A stretch of DNA of 64,000 nt from NCBI RefSeq assembly GCF_009859475.1, contig NZ_CP044549.1, positions 5,943,501 through 6,007,500 of the forward strand. Direction: 5' to 3'. How positions within the stretch are numbered: the first letter of the stretch is position 1; every line of letters begins with the position of its first letter. This document shows positions 24,632 to 32,959 of the stretch, piece by piece. The stretch is from Hydrogenophaga sp. BPS33 (GTDB lineage: Bacteria; Pseudomonadota; Gammaproteobacteria; Burkholderiales; Burkholderiaceae_C). The notes below the pieces were generated by a model. It was not told where the DNA came from, did not search any database, and saw only the letters and a program-made list of their open reading frames with translations. The translations under genes were made by a program, and so were the position numbers.

Positions 24632-25279
24632 ATGGTGGAGTCCCCGGTGCTGCGCAACTTCGGCGTGCTGCTCCTGATGGTGGCATGGGTGGTCGCAGCG
24701 CACGTGGGCAGTAACGGCTGGGGCAACATGGACTTCAACGTCGCGGTGGCGATCTCCCCCATCGCGCTGGCCGTGGTCCTGGTGTTGTGGCGCCTGCCCA
24801 AGCCCTGGCAGCGGTGGTTGGGCCTGCTGGTCCCGTGCGCCGTGCTCGTCGGGCTCTGGCCGCAGTTGCGCCACAACGTGCCCTGGCTGTACTACCTGCA
24901 ACACCTGGGCATCCACGTGGCGCTCGGCGTGTTCTTCGGCAAGACGCTGCTCGGTCCGGGCGAGGCACTCATCACCCGCATGGCGCGGCGCATCTTCACC
25001 GAACCCCTTTCCGCGCGCAACGTGCGCTACACGCGCGGCGCCACCGTGGCCTGGACGCTGTTCTTCTTCGGCAACGCGCTGGTCTCTACCGCGCTGTTCA
25101 TCTGGGCACCCCTTGACGTGTGGTCCTGGCACGCCAACGTGCTCACCGGACCCCTCATGGGCTTGATGTTCCTGGGCGAGTACATCTGCCGCATGATCCT
25201 GCTGCCCCCGAACGAGCGGCCCGGCCTGTCGGACGTGGTGAAGGCCTACAAGCGCGAGTCGGCGCAGCGCGGAGGGTAG
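24632..25279 (+). CDS. Aryl-polyene-cluster membrane protein (COG4648-like)
   Basis: A 215-residue integral membrane protein with about six hydrophobic segments (for example NFGVLLLMVAWVVAAHV and LYYLQHLGIHVALGVFFGKT). It resembles the uncharacterised membrane protein that regularly follows the ACPs in aryl polyene clusters (COG4648). Its molecular role is unknown; a part in export or in anchoring the synthase complex is a guess. The ATG at 24632 lies 1 bp after the ACP2 stop and gives the expected length; the longer open frame overlaps ACP2. The AMP-ligase gene follows 7 bp later. Confidence 0.8.
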   Translation: MVESPVLRNFGVLLLMVAWVVAAHVGSNGWGNMDFNVAVAISPIALAVVLVLWRLPKPWQRWLGLLVPCAVLVGLWPQLRHNVPWLYYLQHLGIHVALGVFFGKTLLGPGEALITRMARRIFTEPLSARNVRYTRGATVAWTLFFFGNALVSTALFIWAPLDVWSWHANVLTGPLMGLMFLGEYICRMILLPPNERPGLSDVVKAYKRESAQRGG

Positions 25280-25286
25280 TAGTCCA

Positions 25287-26636
25287 GTGAGCCGATCTGC
25301 TCTCCTCAGCCGCCACGCGCTGGACGACGTGTTCGCCTGGCGCGCGCACGGCCCGATCACCGTACGGACCTTCCTGGCCGAAGCGCACGCGCTCGCCGAG
25401 CGGCTGCCACCGGGCGACTGGCTGCTCAACATGTGCGAGGACCGCTACCACTTCGCGGTCGGTTTCGCCGCCGGCCTGCTGGCGGGCAAGGTCAGCCTGC
25501 AACCCTCGTCGCAGTCGGCCGACACCTTGCAGCACCTGGCGCTCGAACATCCCGGCGTGGCCTGGCTCGGCGATCGGCCCGACACGGTGCCCGGCATGCC
25601 CGGGCTGGTGTTCCCCGACCTGGCGGCGCTGCCACGCCCGGCCGACGCGGCGATGCCCCAGATTCACAATGAGCGCCTGGTGGCCATCTTGTTCACCTCC
25701 GGCTCCACCGGCGCGCCGCAGCCGCACCGCAAGACCTGGGGCAAGCTGGTGCTCAACGGGCAGGCCGAGGCCCAGGCGCTGGGATTGCTCGATCGAGCCC
25801 AGGCCATCGTGGGCACGGTGCCCGCGCAGCACAGCTACGGTTTCGAATCCACCTTTCTGCTCGCCCTGCACGGCGGTTGCAGCTTCTTTGCCGGCAAGCC
25901 GTTCTACCCGCAGGACATCGTGTCCGCGCTGCAAGCCGTACCGCGTCCGCGCATGCTGGTGACCACGCCCTACCACCTCTCGGCGCTGCTGGCGTCGGAA
26001 CTGGCCGTGCCGCCGCTGGACCTCATCCTCTCCGCCACCGCGCCGCTGAGCACCGACCTGGCCCGCCGCGCCGAAGCGCACTGCGGCGCTCCGGTGCACG
26101 AGATCTACGGCTCCACCGAATCGTCCGCGCTCGCCTGCCGCCGCACGCTCGACGGCGCGCACTGGCGGCTCATGGGGCGGGCGCGGCTCGAACAGGAAGG
26201 CGACACCACCTACGCATGCGACGGGCATGTGGAGCGGCGCGTGCCGCTGGCCGACATCATCGAGTGCTTCGACAACGGCCGCTTCGTGCTGCACGGCCGC
26301 CACGCCGATTTGGTCAACATCGCCGGCAAGCGCACCTCGCTGGCCTACCTCAACCACCAGATCGCGGCGGTGCCCGGCGTGGTCGATGCGGCCTTCTTCC
26401 TGCCCGACGAGGCCGACGCGCAGGACGGCATCGTGCGCCTCACCGCCTTCGTGGTCGCGCCCACGCGGGACGCCCACGCGCTCATGGCCGAACTGCGCCA
26501 GCGGCTGGATCCGATCTTCCTGCCGCGCCCGCTGGTGTTCGTGGACACGTTGCCGCGCAACGACACCGGCAAGCTCCTGCGCGCCACGCTGCAGATGCTC
26601 TACGCCGACCAGGTGAAGCCCCATGGACGCGGCTGA
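25287..26636 (+). CDS. AMP-forming aryl-acid:ACP ligase (acyl-CoA synthetase family)
   Basis: A 449-residue ANL-superfamily enzyme. The phosphate loop is FTSGSTGAPQPHRKTW near residue 136, the adenine motif is EIYGSTESSALAC, and the C-terminal catalytic lysine is in LPRNDTGKLLR. It is shorter than typical acyl-CoA ligases, as are the ligases of aryl polyene clusters, which activate 4-hydroxybenzoate, 3-hydroxybenzoate or coumarate-type acids and load them onto an ACP. The predicted hydroxybenzoate source is the chorismatase at 52357. It begins with GTG and overlaps the next gene by 14 bp. Confidence 0.88.
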   Translation: MSRSALLSRHALDDVFAWRAHGPITVRTFLAEAHALAERLPPGDWLLNMCEDRYHFAVGFAAGLLAGKVSLQPSSQSADTLQHLALEHPGVAWLGDRPDTVPGMPGLVFPDLAALPRPADAAMPQIHNERLVAILFTSGSTGAPQPHRKTWGKLVLNGQAEAQALGLLDRAQAIVGTVPAQHSYGFESTFLLALHGGCSFFAGKPFYPQDIVSALQAVPRPRMLVTTPYHLSALLASELAVPPLDLILSATAPLSTDLARRAEAHCGAPVHEIYGSTESSALACRRTLDGAHWRLMGRARLEQEGDTTYACDGHVERRVPLADIIECFDNGRFVLHGRHADLVNIAGKRTSLAYLNHQIAAVPGVVDAAFFLPDEADAQDGIVRLTAFVVAPTRDAHALMAELRQRLDPIFLPRPLVFVDTLPRNDTGKLLRATLQMLYADQVKPHGRG

Positions 26637-26934
26637 ATTCACCTGGGCCGTGCCGGCCGACCACCCGGCCTTCGCCGGCCATTTCCCGTCGCGCCCGATC
26701 GTACCCGGCGTGGTGCTGCTGGACCAGGCGATCCTGTTCGCGCAGAAGATGCGCGGCGCAGCCGACGCCACCGGCTGGCGGATCGCCCAGGCCAAGTTCT
26801 TCGTGCCGATCGGGCCGTCCCAGGTGCTGCGCTTTGCCTTGCACACCACGCCACGCGGCGCGATCGCCTTTGCCGTCACCTGCGACGAGCGCGAGGTGGC
26901 CGCCGGCAGCCTGCTGCCCACGCCTGCCCCATGA
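26623..26934 (+). CDS. 3-hydroxyacyl-ACP dehydratase, short hotdog (ApeI-like)
   Basis: A 103-residue single hotdog domain of the FabZ/FabA type. The catalytic block is HPAFAGHFPSRPIVPGVVLL, with H20 as the likely active-site base. It is much shorter than FabZ, as the ApeI-type dehydratases of aryl polyene clusters are. It would remove water from 3-hydroxyacyl-ACP to form the polyene double bonds, possibly with the second dehydratase at 35027. The start overlaps the ligase by 14 bp and the stop overlaps the acyltransferase gene by 4 bp (26931-26934), indicating tight coupling. Confidence 0.87.
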   Translation: MDAAEFTWAVPADHPAFAGHFPSRPIVPGVVLLDQAILFAQKMRGAADATGWRIAQAKFFVPIGPSQVLRFALHTTPRGAIAFAVTCDEREVAAGSLLPTPAP

Positions 26935-27836
26935 GCCGCGCAATCCCACCCGACTGGATGCGCCAGGAAGAACGCAGCCACCTCGGCGTGCTGCGCTTCA
27001 TGGTGTGGATCTCCCTGCGCCTGGGCCGGCCCATCGGGCGGCTGGTGCTGCGCTTCATCGCGCTGTACTACGTGGTGTTCTCGCCCAAGGCGCGGCGCAC
27101 CGGCCGCGTGTACCTGCGGCGGGCCCTCGGGCGCGAGCCCACCTGGGCCGACGCCTACCGCCACGTCATGCACTTCTCTAGCACGGTGCACGACCGCGTG
27201 TACCTGCTCAACGACCGTTTCGACCTGTTCGATATCGAGCTGGTGGGCCATGAAGCCGTGCAGGCCGCGCTCGCGCGCCAACCGGGCGCGCTGCTGTACG
27301 GCGCGCACATGGGCAGCTTCGAGGTGCTGCGCGCCATGGCCCATGGGCACGCCCACGAGCCCGTGGCCATGCTGATGTACGAGGACAACGCGCGCAAGAT
27401 CAACGCCATCCTGCACGCCATCAACCCGCAGGCCCACCAGGACGTGATTCCCCTGGGCCATCCCGACTCGATGCTCAAGGCGCGCGACCGGCTCGACGCC
27501 GGCTCGCTGGTGGGTTTGCTCGCCGACCGCTCGCTGGCCCACGACAGCACGGCAGAATGCCGGTTTCTGGGCGAACCGGCACCGTTCCCCATCGGTCCCT
27601 GGCGCATGGCGGCCATGCTGCGCCGACCGGTGTTCTTCATGGCCGGCCTGTACCTGGGCGGCAACCGGTATCGGCTGCATTTCGAACCCCTGGCCGACTT
27701 CTCCACCGTGGAGCGCGGCGAGCGCGACGCGGCCATTGCCCAGGCCATGCAAGCCTACGCCGACCGCCTGAGCCACTACTGCCGACGGGCGCCGTTCAAC
27801 TGGTTCAACTTCTTCGACTTCTGGCACCGCACATGA
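26931..27836 (+). CDS. LpxL/HtrB-like lysophospholipid acyltransferase
   Basis: A 301-residue inner-membrane-associated acyltransferase. An N-terminal hydrophobic segment (LRFIALYYVVF) is followed by the active-site HX4E motif in GAHMGSFEVLRA and the substrate-pocket stretch LADRSLAHD. Homologues in lipid A synthesis add an acyl chain from ACP. In aryl polyene loci such an enzyme is thought to transfer the polyene acyl group to its lipid carrier. The start overlaps the dehydratase gene (4 bp) and the stop overlaps the LolA-like gene (ATGA), so it belongs firmly to the operon. Confidence 0.88.
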   Translation: MSRAIPPDWMRQEERSHLGVLRFMVWISLRLGRPIGRLVLRFIALYYVVFSPKARRTGRVYLRRALGREPTWADAYRHVMHFSSTVHDRVYLLNDRFDLFDIELVGHEAVQAALARQPGALLYGAHMGSFEVLRAMAHGHAHEPVAMLMYEDNARKINAILHAINPQAHQDVIPLGHPDSMLKARDRLDAGSLVGLLADRSLAHDSTAECRFLGEPAPFPIGPWRMAAMLRRPVFFMAGLYLGGNRYRLHFEPLADFSTVERGERDAAIAQAMQAYADRLSHYCRRAPFNWFNFFDFWHRT

Positions 27837-28402
27837 TCCGACGACTCCTCACTGGCCTGCTGCTGGGCGCCTTCGCGGCGGTGGCGCACGCCGCCTTCGA
27901 CCTCAACCAGCTCATGGCCGAACTCGCGCGCAACCCGGGCGGCAACGCCACGTTCGTCGAGAAGCGCTACCTCGCCCTGCTCGACAAGCCCGTGGTCGCC
28001 TCGGGTGAGATGAGCTACCGCGCGCCCGACTGGCTGCAAAAGCGCACGCTCAAGCCCAGGCCCGAAACCGTGACCCTCAACCGGGACACGCTGAGCCTGG
28101 AGCGTGAGCGCCGCACCATGACCATCAACCTGCGCCAGCGCCCCGAAGTCGCGGCCTTCGTCGACAGTGTGCGCAGCACGCTCTCGGGCGACCGCGCGGC
28201 GCTGGACCGCCACTACAAGCTCAGCCTCGCCGGCACACGCGATGCGTGGACGCTTACCCTGGTGCCCAGCGAACCCAAGATCCTGGAACTGCTGCAGCGC
28301 ATCACCGTCGCGGGCGTGCGCGAGCAGGTCTTGAAGATCGACTACCTGCAGGCCGACGGCGACCGCACCGAGATGACGATCGCTCCGGTGAAGAACCCAT
28401 GA
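27833..28402 (+). CDS. Outer-membrane lipoprotein carrier (LolA-like) protein
   Basis: A 189-residue secreted protein with a signal peptide (RRLLTGLLLGAFAAVAHA, cleavage near residue 21). The mature part begins FDLNQLMAELARNPGGNATF, with FVEKRYLALLDKPVVASGEM, the LolA-type opening of the half-barrel. LolA-like proteins ferry lipids through the periplasm. In aryl polyene clusters this protein and the MMPL exporter are the presumed route of the lipid-linked pigment to the outer membrane. It overlaps both neighbours by 4 bp. Confidence 0.87.
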   Translation: MIRRLLTGLLLGAFAAVAHAAFDLNQLMAELARNPGGNATFVEKRYLALLDKPVVASGEMSYRAPDWLQKRTLKPRPETVTLNRDTLSLERERRTMTINLRQRPEVAAFVDSVRSTLSGDRAALDRHYKLSLAGTRDAWTLTLVPSEPKILELLQRITVAGVREQVLKIDYLQADGDRTEMTIAPVKNP

Positions 28403-30738
28403 ACCGCGGTTTCTGGCGCGCCCTGCTGATCTGGTTGGCAGCCATGGGCTGCGGCGTGGTGCTGCTTCTGGACACCCGCTTCTCGGCCGACGTCTCCTTC
28501 TTCCTGCCTTCCAAGCCCACGCCCGAACAGCAGGTGATGGTGGACCAGTTGCGCGAAGGGGCCGTCTCGCGCCTGTTGATGCTGGCCATTGCGGGTGGCA
28601 CGCCCGAGCAGCGCGCGGATGCCTCGCGCGCCTTGCGCGCGGCGCTGGCGAAGGACCCGTCGCTGGAGACGGTGCAAAACGGCGAAGCCGAGGCGCTGGA
28701 GACGGTGCGCGACTTCATGCTCGACCACCGCTACCAGCTGAGCAACGCGGTCACCCCCGAGCGCTTCAGCGTGGAGGGCCTGCGCGATGCCGTCCTCCAA
28801 AGCGTGGACATGCTCAGTTCCTCGGCGGGCCTGCTGTTCAAGCCCTTTCTTGCGCGCGACCCCACCGGCGAACTGATCGAACTCGTCTCCGGCCTGAACG
28901 CCGGCGTGCAACCCAACGAGCGTGAAGGCGTGTGGGCCTCGCGCGATGGCGAACGCGCCATGCTGATCGCACAGACCCGCGCACTCGGCTCCGACACCGA
29001 CGGCCAGGCCGCGGTCATCGGTCTGATCCGCGGCACGTTCGACCAGATCGCCGCGCAAGACGGCATGAACGGCCTGAGCCTGCAAATGTCCGGCCCGGGC
29101 CTGTTCGCGGTGCGCGCGCGCGCGACGATCCAGGAAGAAGTGGCGCGGCTCTCGCTCATGAGCACGGCCATCCTCGCGGTCATGCTCGGCTTCGTGTACC
29201 GGCGCGGGCGCCTCATGCTGCTCACGCTGGTGCCCGTGCTCAGTGGCACCCTGGCCGCCATCGTCACCGTGGGCGTGGTGCACGGCACGGTGTTCGGCAT
29301 CACGGTGGGCTTTGGCGCGGCACTCATCGGGGAGGCGGTGGACTACGCCATCTACTATTTCGTGCAATCGGGTCGGCAGGGCGCGACGTCCTGGCGCGAG
29401 CAGTACTGGCCCACGATCCGCCTGGGCGTGATGACCTCGGTGCTGGGCTTTGGCGCGCTGCTGTTTTCCGGCTTTCCAGGACTGGCACAGCTGGGCCTGT
29501 ACGCCATCAGCGGCGTCCTGGCGGCCGCGCTGGTCACCCGCTACCTGTTGCCGGACCTGGCAGGCCCCGGCGTGCACCTGGCCGACGGCGCGCGCCAGGG
29601 CCGCGTGCTGCGCCCGCTGGTGGCACACGCGCACGTGCTGCGCTGGCCCCTGCTCGCGCTCGTGCTGGTGGCCGGCGTGTACCTCGCGCAGCACCGCGAA
29701 CAGCTCTGGAAATCCGACCTCTCCGCGTTGTCCACCGTGACGCAGGAAGAAGGCGAACTCGACGCGCACCTGCGCGCCGACCTGGGTGCTCCCGATGCGC
29801 GCTACATGGCCGTCATCACCGCCCCCGACCGAGAGAGCGCGCTGCAAGCCGCCGAACGCGCGGGGGCGGCCTTGCGCCCGCTGGTGGACCAGGGCCTCAT
29901 CGGCGGCTTCGACACGCCCGCGCGCTTCCTGCCCAGCGAAGCCGCGCAAGCCGCGCGCCGCGCCAGCCTGCCCACACCGGAGGAACTCGAGCAGCGCCTG
30001 CGCCAGGCCCTGGTCGATGCGCCGCTCTCGGCCGATCGGCTGCAGCCGTTTCTGGACGACGTGAAAGCCGCGCGCAACGCACCCCCGCTCACGCGCGCCG
30101 ACCTCGATGGCATCGGCCTGGGCCTCGCGGTCGACGCCCTCTTGCTGCAGCGGCCCAGCGGCTGGAGCGTGCTGCTGCCGCTGCGCCCACCGGCCGCATC
30201 GGAGAATGCCGAGCTGCCGGTGGACGCGGTGCGCGCGGCGCTGGCCGGCACCGGCGCGCTGTTCATCGATCTCAAGGGCGAGTTCGACACGCTCTATGGC
30301 GAGTACATCGACGAAGCCATCGTGCTCTCGCTGGCCGGCTTCATCGCCATCACCGTGGTGCTGGGCTTCGTATTGCGCAGCCCCATGCGCTTGCTGGGCG
30401 TGATGCTGCCGCTGGTGATGGCCGTGATGGTCGTCGTCGCCGGCCTGCACATGGCCGGCGTGCGCCTGCACCTGTTGCACCTGGTGGGCCTGCTGCTCAC
30501 CGTGGCCGTGGGCTCGAACTACACCTTGTTCTTCGACCGCCTCGCGGTGGGCGAACCGCTGGACGACGAGACCCTGCTGTCCATCGGTGTGGCCAGCTTC
30601 ACCACCGCCGTGGGCTTCGGCGTTCTGGCATGGTCCTCCGTCCCGGTGCTGCACGCGATCGGCATCACCGTAGGCCCGGGCGCCGTGCTCGCACTCATCC
30701 TGTCCGCGGCCTTCGCCGTGCGACAGCGCAGTGCATGA
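28399..30738 (+). CDS. MMPL-family (RND-like) exporter
   Basis: A 779-residue inner-membrane exporter with two repeats, each having one membrane helix, a periplasmic domain and about five further helices. The first repeat includes MLGFVYRRGRLMLLTLVPVL and FGAALIGEAVDYAIYYF; the second has VVLGFVLRSPMRLLGVMLPL and LTVAVGSNYTLFF. Asp and Tyr residues of the proton-relay segments are visible. It most likely exports the finished lipid-linked aryl polyene, with the LolA-like protein as periplasmic acceptor (inference from cluster context). The stop overlaps the hydrolase start by 4 bp. Confidence 0.9.
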   Translation: MNRGFWRALLIWLAAMGCGVVLLLDTRFSADVSFFLPSKPTPEQQVMVDQLREGAVSRLLMLAIAGGTPEQRADASRALRAALAKDPSLETVQNGEAEALETVRDFMLDHRYQLSNAVTPERFSVEGLRDAVLQSVDMLSSSAGLLFKPFLARDPTGELIELVSGLNAGVQPNEREGVWASRDGERAMLIAQTRALGSDTDGQAAVIGLIRGTFDQIAAQDGMNGLSLQMSGPGLFAVRARATIQEEVARLSLMSTAILAVMLGFVYRRGRLMLLTLVPVLSGTLAAIVTVGVVHGTVFGITVGFGAALIGEAVDYAIYYFVQSGRQGATSWREQYWPTIRLGVMTSVLGFGALLFSGFPGLAQLGLYAISGVLAAALVTRYLLPDLAGPGVHLADGARQGRVLRPLVAHAHVLRWPLLALVLVAGVYLAQHREQLWKSDLSALSTVTQEEGELDAHLRADLGAPDARYMAVITAPDRESALQAAERAGAALRPLVDQGLIGGFDTPARFLPSEAAQAARRASLPTPEELEQRLRQALVDAPLSADRLQPFLDDVKAARNAPPLTRADLDGIGLGLAVDALLLQRPSGWSVLLPLRPPAASENAELPVDAVRAALAGTGALFIDLKGEFDTLYGEYIDEAIVLSLAGFIAITVVLGFVLRSPMRLLGVMLPLVMAVMVVVAGLHMAGVRLHLLHLVGLLLTVAVGSNYTLFFDRLAVGEPLDDETLLSIGVASFTTAVGFGVLAWSSVPVLHAIGITVGPGAVLALILSAAFAVRQRSA

Positions 30739-31379
30739 ACACTTTGCTGCGCACCGTGGGTATCCCCGGCGATGCGCCGCATCTGCTGGTGATGCTGCCC
30801 GGCATGGTGATGCAGGCCGAGGCCATCTTCGAAGCCGGGTTTGCCGACGCGATAGCCCAACGCGCGCTGCCGCTCGATCTGCTGGCGGTGGACGTGAGCG
30901 GCATCGGGCTGGAGGCGGCCGACACCTGGAACGCGCTGCAGGACCAGATCCTCACACCCGAGCGCGCGCGCCGCAGGAGCGTGTGGCTCGGCGGCATCTC
31001 GCTCGGCGGCTTGGTGGCCATGGCGCACGTCGCGGCGCGGCCCGGCGTGGTCGATGGTCTGTGCCTGCTCGCGCCCTACCCGGGCAGCCGGCCGAGCGTG
31101 AACGTGATCGAGCGCGCGGGCGGTGTCGACCGTTGGCAACCCAGCGCAGCAGACTTGCGCGACCCCGAGCTGCGCCTGTGGCAGTGGCTGAAACGCCCTC
31201 CGCGGGACTTGCCGGTGTTCATCGGCCATGGCCGTGAAGACCGGTTTGCCGACCGCATCCAGCAAGTGGCAGACCGCTTTCCCGCGACCGCGCGCCACAC
31301 GGTCGCGGGCGGCCACGAATGGTCGGCATGGTTACCCGTCTGGGAACAATTTCTCGAGGCCGGTTATTTTTCCGCCTGA
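30735..31379 (+). CDS. Alpha/beta hydrolase within the aryl polyene operon
   Basis: A 214-residue alpha/beta hydrolase-like protein. The nucleophile elbow is GGISLGG, and the probable late acid and base are D in GHGREDRFAD and H in VAGGHEWSAW. It could hydrolyse a polyene-ACP or ester intermediate, or act as a thioesterase for editing; the substrate is unknown. It overlaps the exporter by 4 bp and precedes the deacetylase by 1 bp, so it is co-transcribed. I cannot match it to a named protein of the E. coli aryl polyene set. Confidence 0.75.
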   Translation: MNTLLRTVGIPGDAPHLLVMLPGMVMQAEAIFEAGFADAIAQRALPLDLLAVDVSGIGLEAADTWNALQDQILTPERARRRSVWLGGISLGGLVAMAHVAARPGVVDGLCLLAPYPGSRPSVNVIERAGGVDRWQPSAADLRDPELRLWQWLKRPPRDLPVFIGHGREDRFADRIQQVADRFPATARHTVAGGHEWSAWLPVWEQFLEAGYFSA

Positions 31380-31380
31380 C

Positions 31381-32187
31381 ATGACAAGCACGCGCTGGAC
31401 ACCCGCTCCTCTTCTACCGGCTTCCGCCGTGGTGCACGGCGCGGCCGTGCTCGGCACGCTCGCGGTGCCCGCCGCCTGGCCTTGGGCCGTGGGTGCGCTG
31501 GTGGCCAACCACGCGCTGCTCGCGGGTGCGGGCCTGTGGCCCAGCTCGCACCTGCTCGGCCCCAACCTCACGCGCCTGCCCGCCGATGCCGCGGCGCGGC
31601 GCGAGATCGCGCTCACCATCGACGACGGCCCAGACCCCGAGGTCACGCCACGCGTGCTCGACCTGCTCGACGCCGCGCATGTGAAAGCCAGCTTCTTCTG
31701 TATCGGCCGCATCGCCGAACAACACCCAGTGTTGTGCCGTGCCATCGTGCAACGCGGCCACCGCGTGGAGAACCACGGTTTCGCGCACAGCAACGCGTTC
31801 TCGCTCTTCGGCCCCGGCGCCATGCGGCGCGACATCGCACGCGCGCAGGCCACGCTGTCCGACATCACCGGCCAGGCACCCCGCTTCTTCCGCGCCACCG
31901 CCGGCCTGCGCAACCCGTTTCTCGATCCGGTGCTGCACGGCCTGGGGCTGCAACTGGCCACCTGGACGCGCCGCGCCTACGACACGCGCACCGGCGATCC
32001 CGAGCGCGTGTTTCAGCGACTGACGCAACACCTGGGCCCGGGCGACATCGTGCTGATGCACGACGGCCACTGCGCGCGCACGCCCACCGGTGAACCCGTC
32101 ATCCTCGCCGTGCTGCCGCGCTTGCTGCAGACCCTGAGCGAACGCCAACTCCACCCCGTCACCCTTCAGCCCACCCCGCCCACATGA
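31381..32187 (+). CDS. Polysaccharide deacetylase family protein in the aryl polyene operon
   Basis: A 268-residue NodB-fold hydrolase. Two hydrophobic N-terminal segments (residues about 10-50) suggest membrane anchoring. The NodB domain follows, with the catalytic and metal Asp pair in LTIDDGPDPEV, the metal histidines in ENHGFAHSN and the closing VLMHDGHCA. Such enzymes remove acetyl groups from N-acetylated sugars. Here it may trim a sugar that links the polyene to its lipid, made by the glycosyltransferase at 50795 (inference). It starts 1 bp after the hydrolase and overlaps the methyltransferase by 4 bp. Confidence 0.85.
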   Translation: MTSTRWTPAPLLPASAVVHGAAVLGTLAVPAAWPWAVGALVANHALLAGAGLWPSSHLLGPNLTRLPADAAARREIALTIDDGPDPEVTPRVLDLLDAAHVKASFFCIGRIAEQHPVLCRAIVQRGHRVENHGFAHSNAFSLFGPGAMRRDIARAQATLSDITGQAPRFFRATAGLRNPFLDPVLHGLGLQLATWTRRAYDTRTGDPERVFQRLTQHLGPGDIVLMHDGHCARTPTGEPVILAVLPRLLQTLSERQLHPVTLQPTPPT

Positions 32188-32906
32188 GCCGCCCTTTTGT
32201 CAAGACTCTGGTGAACGAAGCCAGCCACACCTTCCGCGCGAGCGGCCCCTTTGCCTACCACTACGCACGCGGCAAGCTGGGCTACGACACCATCTTTCAC
32301 GAAATGCTGCGCCGCGGCCTGCTGCCCGAAGGTGGCCGCTACCTCGACCTCGGTTGCGGCCAGGGCAGCCTGTTCGCCTGGCTGCTGGCCGCGCGGCGGC
32401 TGCACGACAAAGGCCAATGGCCCCAGGACTGGGCGCCCGCGCCCGCGCCCGAACAGCTGCACGGCATCGAACTGATGCCCAAGGATGTGGAGCGCGCCGC
32501 GCAAGCCTTCGGCCCTGCGCACCCGGTGGTGCGCATCGAACAGGGCGACATGAACGCCGCCGACTTCGGGCATGCCGATGCGGTGCTGATCCTTGACGCC
32601 CTGCATTACTTCAGCCACGAGCAACAGCGCGACGTGCTCACCCGCATCCGCGCGGCGCTGCGCCCCGGGGGCGTGTTCCTCACGCGCGTGGGCGACGCCA
32701 GTGCCGGACTGACCTACCGCATCTGCAATGGCGTGGACCGTCTGGTCACCTACGTGCGCGGCCACCGCCTGCCGCAGCTGTACTGCCGCAGCGTGAAAGA
32801 CTGGGTAGCCGAACTGGAACGCCTGGGCTTCGCGGTGGAAACGCAGCCCATGAGCGGCAAGAAGCCGTTTGCCAACGTGATGCTGGTCTGCCGGGTACCG
32901 CACTGA
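32184..32906 (+). CDS. SAM-dependent methyltransferase of the aryl polyene operon
   Basis: A 240-residue class I methyltransferase. The SAM-binding motif I is YLDLGCGQGSLFAWL near residue 53, motif II is LHGIELMP, and the post-I acidic position is EQGDMNAADFG. In aryl polyene loci a methyltransferase modifies the aromatic head (O- or C-methylation). A C-terminal conserved stretch (LPQLYCRSVKDWVAELERLG) is typical of this small group. It overlaps the deacetylase by 4 bp; a 53-bp gap to the next ketosynthase is the largest gap inside the operon. Confidence 0.85.
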   Translation: MSRPFVKTLVNEASHTFRASGPFAYHYARGKLGYDTIFHEMLRRGLLPEGGRYLDLGCGQGSLFAWLLAARRLHDKGQWPQDWAPAPAPEQLHGIELMPKDVERAAQAFGPAHPVVRIEQGDMNAADFGHADAVLILDALHYFSHEQQRDVLTRIRAALRPGGVFLTRVGDASAGLTYRICNGVDRLVTYVRGHRLPQLYCRSVKDWVAELERLGFAVETQPMSGKKPFANVMLVCRVPH

Positions 32907-32959
32907 GTCGGGCTCCCCCCTCTGAGACAATCCGCCGGTTCCGTTTTCCGAGACCTACC

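Noticed and set aside
25155-27827. Long minus-strand open frame (890 codons) opposite the ligase, dehydratase and acyltransferase genes
   Set aside because: It is antisense to three genes with catalytic motifs. Its own translation is repetitive and charged without domain features.
32907-32959. Internal promoter (GACAAT) before the second aryl polyene ketosynthase
   Set aside because: There is a -10-like hexamer but no -35 at a proper distance, and the operon is otherwise tightly coupled.
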